Origin: Porphyrobacter sp. ULC335
GTDB taxonomy: Bacteria; Pseudomonadota; Alphaproteobacteria; Sphingomonadales; Sphingomonadaceae
Reading direction: 5' to 3'
Length of the DNA: 64,000 nt
Assembly: GCF_025917005.1 (NCBI RefSeq)
Contig: NZ_CP078091.1
Coordinates: 2,790,001-2,854,000, forward strand
A program made the position numbers and the translations under genes. A model generated the notes under the pieces. The model was not told where the DNA came from. It saw only the letters and a program-made list of their open reading frames with translations, and made no database searches. Position 1 is the stretch's first letter. Each line of letters starts with the position of its first letter. Of this stretch, positions 57,727-64,000 are shown piece by piece.

Positions 57727-58563
57727 TTACCTCTTCTTCTTCGCGTGACGCGAACGGATAATCATCTTGTCCGTCTGCTTGTTGTGGCGCGTACGGGCAC
57801 CCTTGGTCGGCTTGCCCCACGGAGTAACCGGATGACGGCCGCCCGAGGTGCGGCCTTCACCACCGCCGTGCGGGTGATCGACCGGGTTCTTGGCAACACC
57901 GCGGGTCAGCGGGCGGACGCCCATCCAACGCTTGCGGCCAGCCTTGGCGAAATTCTGGTTGCCGTTGTCGGGGTTCGACACAGCGCCCACAGTGCCCATG
58001 CAATCGGCGCGCAGGTAACGCTGTTCGCCCGAGTTCAGGCGGACGATGACCATCGCACGGTCACGGCCGACGACCTGCACATAGGTGCCTGCCGAACGGG
58101 CAATCTGACCGCCCTTGCCCGGCTTCATTTCCACGTTGTGGCAAATGGTGCCGACCGGCATCTGACCCAGCAACATGGCGTTGCCCGGCTTGGTGTCGGT
58201 CTTCTCACCGGCCACGACCGTGTCACCAACGGCGAGACGCTGCGGAGCGATGATGTAGGCCTGTTCGCCGTCATCGTACTTCACCAGAGCGATGAAGGCG
58301 GTGCGGTTCGGGTCATATTCCAGACGCTCGACGGTGGCCGGCATGTCCCACTTGCGACGCTTGAAGTCGATGAAGCGGTACTTCTGCTTGTGACCACCCG
58401 CGATGCCACGCGAGGTGACATGGCCCTTGTTGTTACGGCCACCGGTCTTGTGCTTACCTTCGGTAAGCGCCTTGACCGGCTTGCCCTTCCACAGGGCAGA
58501 CTTGTCCACCAAAATCAGACCGCGGCGAGCGGGACTGGTCGGCTTATAGTTCTTGAGTGCCAT
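57727..58563 (-). CDS. rplB: 50S ribosomal protein L2
   Basis: 278 residues: [20 protein letters not shown], the conserved [12 protein letters not shown], and [20 protein letters not shown] with the His needed for peptidyl-transferase assembly. Confidence 0.98.
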   Translation of the reverse strand: MALKNYKPTSPARRGLILVDKSALWKGKPVKALTEGKHKTGGRNNKGHVTSRGIAGGHKQKYRFIDFKRRKWDMPATVERLEYDPNRTAFIALVKYDDGEQAYIIAPQRLAVGDTVVAGEKTDTKPGNAMLLGQMPVGTICHNVEMKPGKGGQIARSAGTYVQVVGRDRAMVIVRLNSGEQRYLRADCMGTVGAVSNPDNGNQNFAKAGRKRWMGVRPLTRGVAKNPVDHPHGGGEGRTSGGRHPVTPWGKPTKGARTRHNKQTDKMIIRSRHAKKKR

Positions 58564-58586
58564 TGTTCGTGTCCTGTCCCTTGGCC

Positions 58587-58895
58587 TCAGATACCGCTGG
58601 TGATGTCGATCATGTCACCCTCGGCGAGGGTGACAATGGCCTTCTTCACGTCGCTGCGCTGATAGGCCTTGCCCTTCCAGCGCTTGGTCTTGCCCTTCTG
58701 GACCAGGGTGTTCACGGCGACGACCTTCTTGTCGTAGATCGCCTCGATCGCTTCCTTGATCTGCGGCTTGGTCGCATCCTTGGCGACCTTGAAGACCACG
58801 GCATTATGTTCCGACGCGAGGGTCGACTTTTCGGTGATGTGCGGCGCGATGATCACGTCGTAGTGACGCGCATCGACAGTCTGCTTCTTAGCCAT
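58587..58895 (-). CDS. rplW: 50S ribosomal protein L23
   Basis: 102 residues: [40 protein letters not shown]. Docking site for SRP and trigger factor at the tunnel exit. Overlaps rplD by eight bases. Confidence 0.97.
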   Translation of the reverse strand: MAKKQTVDARHYDVIIAPHITEKSTLASEHNAVVFKVAKDATKPQIKEAIEAIYDKKVVAVNTLVQKGKTKRWKGKAYQRSDVKKAIVTLAEGDMIDITSGI

Positions 58896-59514
58896 TGAAG
58901 CGCGCCTCCAGCTTTTCGACAGCAGCCTTGGTCAGCACCAGGGTGTCGTGGTTGAGGATGTCGTAGACATTGGCACCCATGGCCGGGAGCACGTTAATGC
59001 CCGGAAGGTTGCCGGCGGCCTTCTTGAAGCCTGCATCGACCTGTTCGCCGTCGATCACCAGGATCTTGCCCGAGAAACCGGCCTTGGCGAGGTGACCCTT
59101 GAGCGCCTTGGTCTTGGCTTCAGCCAGTTCCAGCGTGTCGACCACGACGAGACCGTCCTTGGCCTTGCTCGAAAGCGCCATCTTGAGGCCAAGCGCACGG
59201 ATCTTCTTGTTGAGCGACTGCTCGAAGTCACGCTTGCGCGCGCCATGGGCCTTGCCGCCGCCGATGAAGATCGGAGCTGCACGGTCGCCGTGACGGGCGG
59301 TACCGCCGCCCTTCTGCTTGCCGAACTTCTTGCCGGTGCGGGCCACGTCCGAACGCTCACGCGTCGGGCGGGCGGTGCCGCGGCGGTTTTCCAGCTGCCA
59401 GGTCACGACCCGGTGCAGGATGTCGGCGCGCGGCTCGATGCCGAACACGTCATCCGACAGTTCGATGTCGCCCGAGGCCTTGCCGCCGTCGATTTTCTGA
59501 ACCTTGATCTTCAT
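58888..59514 (-). CDS. rplD: 50S ribosomal protein L4
   Basis: 208 residues: [61 protein letters not shown]4 represses the S10 operon in some bacteria. Confidence 0.98.
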   Translation of the reverse strand: MKIKVQKIDGGKASGDIELSDDVFGIEPRADILHRVVTWQLENRRGTARPTRERSDVARTGKKFGKQKGGGTARHGDRAAPIFIGGGKAHGARKRDFEQSLNKKIRALGLKMALSSKAKDGLVVVDTLELAEAKTKALKGHLAKAGFSGKILVIDGEQVDAGFKKAAGNLPGINVLPAMGANVYDILNHDTLVLTKAAVEKLEARFNG

Positions 59515-59517
59515 GGC

Positions 59518-60312
59518 TCAGCCTTCCTTGTTTTCTTCAGTGGCCGCAGCGTCGGTTTCGACAGCTTCGGTCACGATGGCTTCTTCCGCGGCAGCTTCGA
59601 CAACCGAGGGGGTCTCGTCAGCCAGCGGAGCGTGCTTCGAGAGCACAGCGCCGGGGAACGGCACGCCTTCGGGAAGCGGCAGCTTCACAGCGTCACGAAC
59701 CAGCAGCCAGCCATTCTTCGCGCCCGGGACAGAGCCCTTGACGAAGAGAAGGCCGCGCTCGGCATCCGTGCGGACGATTTCGAGGTTCTGCTGGGTGCGC
59801 TGACGGTCGCCCATGTGGCCGGCCATCTTCTTGCCCTTGAACACGCGGCCCGGATCCTGACGGTTACCCGTCGAACCGTGGGCACGGTGCGAGATCGAAA
59901 CGCCGTGGGTGGCGCGCATACCGCCGAAGCCCCAACGCTTCATGGCGCCGGCGAAGCCCTTGCCCTGCGTATGGCCGGTGATGTCAACCATCTGGCCAGC
60001 GATGAAATGCTCGGCGCTGATGGTCGAACCGACCGGCACAAGGCCATCGGCGTTTTCGACGCGGAATTCAGCGACGCGCTTCTTCAGGCCGACATCGGCC
60101 TTGGCGAAATGTTCACGCTGCGGCTTGGCAACGTTCTTCTGCTTGGCTTCGCCCGCGCCGAGCTGGACTGCGAAATAGCCATCGCGGTCTTCAGTACGGT
60201 GCGAGACTACCTGGCAATCTTCCAACGCGAGAACGGTCACAGGCACGTGCCGTCCGTCCTCCTGGAAGAGGCGGGTCATCCCGACTTTCTTTGCGATAAC
60301 GCCGGTGCGCAT
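59518..60312 (-). CDS. rplC: 50S ribosomal protein L3 with acidic C-terminal extension
   Basis: 264 residues: [60 protein letters not shown]. The last 45 or so residues are an Ala/Glu/Val-rich acidic tail ([20 protein letters not shown]) not found in E. coli L3 (209). It begins 270 bp after rpsJ, an unusually wide gap for this operon. Confidence 0.97.
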   Translation of the reverse strand: MRTGVIAKKVGMTRLFQEDGRHVPVTVLALEDCQVVSHRTEDRDGYFAVQLGAGEAKQKNVAKPQREHFAKADVGLKKRVAEFRVENADGLVPVGSTISAEHFIAGQMVDITGHTQGKGFAGAMKRWGFGGMRATHGVSISHRAHGSTGNRQDPGRVFKGKKMAGHMGDRQRTQQNLEIVRTDAERGLLFVKGSVPGAKNGWLLVRDAVKLPLPEGVPFPGAVLSKHAPLADETPSVVEAAAEEAIVTEAVETDAAATEENKEG

Positions 60313-60548
60313 CGTCAGTTACTCCTCAACAGAGGCACCCTACGGACCATCCGCAAGGTGCATGGCAGGCCACAGCGTCAGACGCCGCAGCCCAGTTCAG
60401 CCCAAATTGTCATGCATCGCCCCGTCCGGGCTGAGTGCTCCGCAAGCCGGGTGGCCGCTGGAGCGAGACGGGGGACGCAGCCCGGATATTCGATCCGGCG
60501 GTATCCACCCTATCGTCAGGCGAGGCGCATATGGCCTCAACGATAGAG

Positions 60549-60570
60549 GCCCCCTGCCGAAGCGGGGGGC
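60549..60570. terminator. Hairpin in the rpsJ-rplC gap
   Basis: GCCCCC / GGGGGC with inner GC-CGAA-GC, just after the rpsJ stop. On the minus strand it is followed by CTCTATCG, not a T run. It may be an attenuator or autoregulatory element in the 270-bp gap. Confidence 0.5.
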
Positions 60571-60582
60571 ATTTCGGCTGGC

Positions 60583-60894
<312 letters not shown>

Positions 60895-61047
60895 GTCCTA
60901 CTACCGATGCGAAAGAGCCAAGGAGCAACCGGTTGCCCGGTATTTCCCAAAAACAAAGGCCAGTCCCGCACCTTCCGGTTTCCCGTGGGCGGGCGGCCTT
61001 CCTCAAAACTCGTTACAGACGGGACGAATCTCGTCTGCGGATGCGCG

Positions 61048-61076
61048 CCTATACGGAGAGCGCCCCCTCGTGGCAA
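61048..61076 (-). promoter_or_regulatory. Sigma70-type promoter of the S10 operon
   Basis: Minus-strand TTGCCA (61071-61076), 17 bp, TATAGG (61048-61053). Predicted start near 61041, giving a leader of about 147 nt before rpsJ. The best promoter match in the window. Confidence 0.7.
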
Positions 61077-61208
61077 GAGGCATCTGAAAGGAAATTGCGC
61101 GTGACGGAAATGGACCCGCGCAAATGCCGTCAGGACGCCCTGCCCGCCCCCAATCACCGCGCGGCCGAACCGCAAAACCGGTGCCCACTTTTGCTGGCCG
61201 CGCTCTTC

Positions 61209-61252
61209 AAAAAAAGGCCCGGCAGCTCATCCGAGCGGCCGGGCCTTTTTTG
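61209..61252. terminator. Bidirectional intrinsic terminator after tuf
   Basis: AAAAAAA-GGCCCGGC ... GCCGGGCC-TTTTTT: an 8-bp GC stem (partly extended by CTCAT/GAG-type pairing in the loop) flanked by A and T runs so that it works on either strand. It ends the str operon before the S10 promoter. Confidence 0.9.
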
Positions 61253-61284
61253 CGTTCAGTTACGCTCCCAGAGGGAGCAGAACC

Positions 61285-62475
61285 TTACTTGGTGATCTTG
61301 GCAACGACGCCCGAACCCACGGTGCGGCCGCCTTCGCGAATTGCGAAGCGCAGACCTTCGTCCATGGCGATCGGTGCGATCAGCTTGACGCCGATGGACA
61401 CGTTGTCGCCCGGCATCACCATTTCGGTGCCTTCGGGAAGGATCACTTCGCCGGTCACGTCGGTGGTGCGGAAGTAGAACTGCGGGCGGTAGTTGGCGAA
61501 GAACGGCGTGTGACGGCCACCTTCGTCCTTCGACAGCACGTAGACTTCGGCTTCGAACTCGGTGTGCGGCTTGACCGTACCGGGCTTGCAGAGAACCTGG
61601 CCACGCTCGACTTCTTCACGGGCGACGCCGCGGATCAGGGCGCCGACGTTGTCGCCAGCTTCACCGCGATCAAGCAGCTTGCGGAACATTTCCACGCCGG
61701 TGACGGTGGTCTTGCGGGTGTCCTTGATGCCGACGATTTCGACTTCTTCGCCGACGTTGACGATGCCGGTTTCGATACGGCCGGTCACCACGGTGCCGCG
61801 ACCCGAGATCGAGAACACGTCTTCGATCGGCATCAGGAACGGCTTGTCGACCGGACGGTCGGGCTGCGGGATGAAGCTGTCGACAGCTTCGATCAGCGCA
61901 ATCACCGAATCCTTGCCGATGTTGTCATCGCGACCTTCGAGAGCGGCCAGAGCCGAACCCTTGATGATCGGAATGTTATCACCGTCAAAGTCGTACGACG
62001 ACAGCAGTTCGCGGACTTCCAGTTCGACGAGTTCGAGGATTTCCTCGTCGTCAACCTGGTCGACCTTGTTCATGTAGACGACCAGCGCCGGCACGCCGAC
62101 CTGACGGGCGAGCAGGATGTGCTCACGGGTCTGGGGCATCGGGCCGTCGGCGGCGTTCACGACCAGGATCGCGCCGTCCATCTGGGCGGCACCGGTGATC
62201 ATGTTCTTCACGTAGTCAGCGTGACCCGGGCAGTCGACGTGCGCATAGTGACGGGCAGCCGATTCATACTCGACGTGTGCGGTCGAGATGGTGATCCCGC
62301 GCTCACGCTCTTCCGGAGCCTTGTCGATGTTGGCGAAATCGACGGCGCTGCCGCCGTAGGTTTCAGCCATCACCTTGGTGATTGCGGCGGTCAGCGTGGT
62401 CTTGCCATGGTCAACGTGACCGATGGTGCCGATGTTGCAGTGCGGCTTATTCCGCTGGAACTTTTCCTTGGCCAT
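61285..62475 (-). CDS. tuf: Elongation factor Tu
   Basis: 396 residues. G1 [11 protein letters not shown]2 region [16 protein letters not shown]3 [12 protein letters not shown]4 NKVDQVDD and G5 GSALAALEG, then the two beta-barrel domains ending [14 protein letters not shown]. Delivers aminoacyl-tRNA to the ribosome. It follows fusA after 94 bp. Confidence 0.99.
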   Translation of the reverse strand: MAKEKFQRNKPHCNIGTIGHVDHGKTTLTAAITKVMAETYGGSAVDFANIDKAPEERERGITISTAHVEYESAARHYAHVDCPGHADYVKNMITGAAQMDGAILVVNAADGPMPQTREHILLARQVGVPALVVYMNKVDQVDDEEILELVELEVRELLSSYDFDGDNIPIIKGSALAALEGRDDNIGKDSVIALIEAVDSFIPQPDRPVDKPFLMPIEDVFSISGRGTVVTGRIETGIVNVGEEVEIVGIKDTRKTTVTGVEMFRKLLDRGEAGDNVGALIRGVAREEVERGQVLCKPGTVKPHTEFEAEVYVLSKDEGGRHTPFFANYRPQFYFRTTDVTGEVILPEGTEMVMPGDNVSIGVKLIAPIAMDEGLRFAIREGGRTVGSGVVAKITK

Positions 62476-62569
62476 TTCTCTGGTGTACCTTCTTGAATGA
62501 AACGATGTGTTCGCGGGAGAACGGCGGTGCCCGCTGAATCAGGCGCCGCCCCTAGACGGTCAAACCGGC

Positions 62570-64000
<1,431 letters not shown>

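Larger units (their letters stand above)
60895..61284. other. tuf-rpsJ intergenic region
   Basis: No gene or tRNA recognisable. From tuf toward rpsJ it holds a bidirectional terminator (61209-61252), an AAAACCGGTGCCCACTTTTG motif at about 61173-61192 like a widespread alphaproteobacterial intergenic repeat, the rpsJ promoter, and a short CAGACG/CGTCTG inverted repeat (about 61017-61038). Confidence 0.6.

Noticed and set aside
60895..61208. tRNA gene between tuf and rpsJ
   Set aside because: No T-loop GTTCRANYC with a matching acceptor stem was visible; the palindromes there fit a terminator and a leader hairpin.

Overview
The window reads as the chromosome of a GC-rich alphaproteobacterium. 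It is most likely a member of Sphingomonadales close to Erythrobacter/Porphyrobacter; this is inferred from protein similarity recalled from memory, gene order and a GTTC-N7-GTTC LexA-type site, not from a database search. Almost all of it is core genome. I see no tRNA or rRNA gene, CRISPR array, insertion sequence or prophage.

Layout. 0-9.7 kb: smpB (cut by the window start), an aspartoacylase-type M14 hydrolase, dapA, a soluble lytic transglycosylase, greB, a KptA/Tpt1 RNA 2'-phosphotransferase, a small secreted protein, a tightly overlapping rlmN-methyltransferase-MOSC operon and two tandem glycine-zipper paralogues. 9.7-16.3 kb: a pteridine-reductase-like SDR with a cytochrome b/molybdopterin oxidoreductase pair, a DUF1801 protein, a cyclopropane-fatty-acid synthase, a membrane acyltransferase and a class 3 lipase. 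16.4-22.5 kb: argG, a roughly 0.6 kb gene-free stretch dense in GNRA and UUCG hairpins that ends in an intrinsic-type terminator, an RlpA-like protein, a repeat-rich gene-free stretch with five 33-34 bp units, and then an AT-rich two-gene island. The island encodes a HARE-HTH protein and a HEAT-like helical-repeat protein and sits directly downstream of uvrA.

22.5-31.4 kb: uvrA with an SOS box at its start, a three-gene BtuF/FecCD-type uptake ABC transporter, a SleB-type cell-wall hydrolase, a small conserved protein and mdh. 31.4-38.7 kb: a TCA block of mdh, an unknown lipoprotein, sucD, sucA, sucB and lpd. sucC is absent from its usual place. A REP-like inverted repeat separates sucB and lpd. 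38.7-44.8 kb: an amidase, a PepSY membrane protein, a TRIC/YicG channel, two Arg/Asp-rich secreted paralogues and a class C beta-lactamase-fold hydrolase.

44.8-64 kb: the fused str/S10/spc/alpha ribosomal cluster, all on the minus strand and transcribed from right to left: fusA (cut by the window end), tuf, rpsJ, rplC-D-W-B, rpsS, rplV, rpsC, rplP, rpmC, rpsQ, rplN-X-E, rpsN, rpsH, rplF, rplR, rpsE, rpmD, rplO, secY, adk, an SRPBCC gene, rpsM, rpsK, rpoA and rplQ. Recognisable sigma70-type promoters lie before rpsJ and before rpsM. A strong bidirectional terminator follows tuf, and several GC-rich hairpins lie between genes.

The best candidates for undescribed biology are the hairpin-dense RNA-like region at about 17.9-18.47 kb and the AT-rich HARE-HTH/HEAT-like gene pair at 20.1-22.5 kb with a palindrome just upstream of its start.
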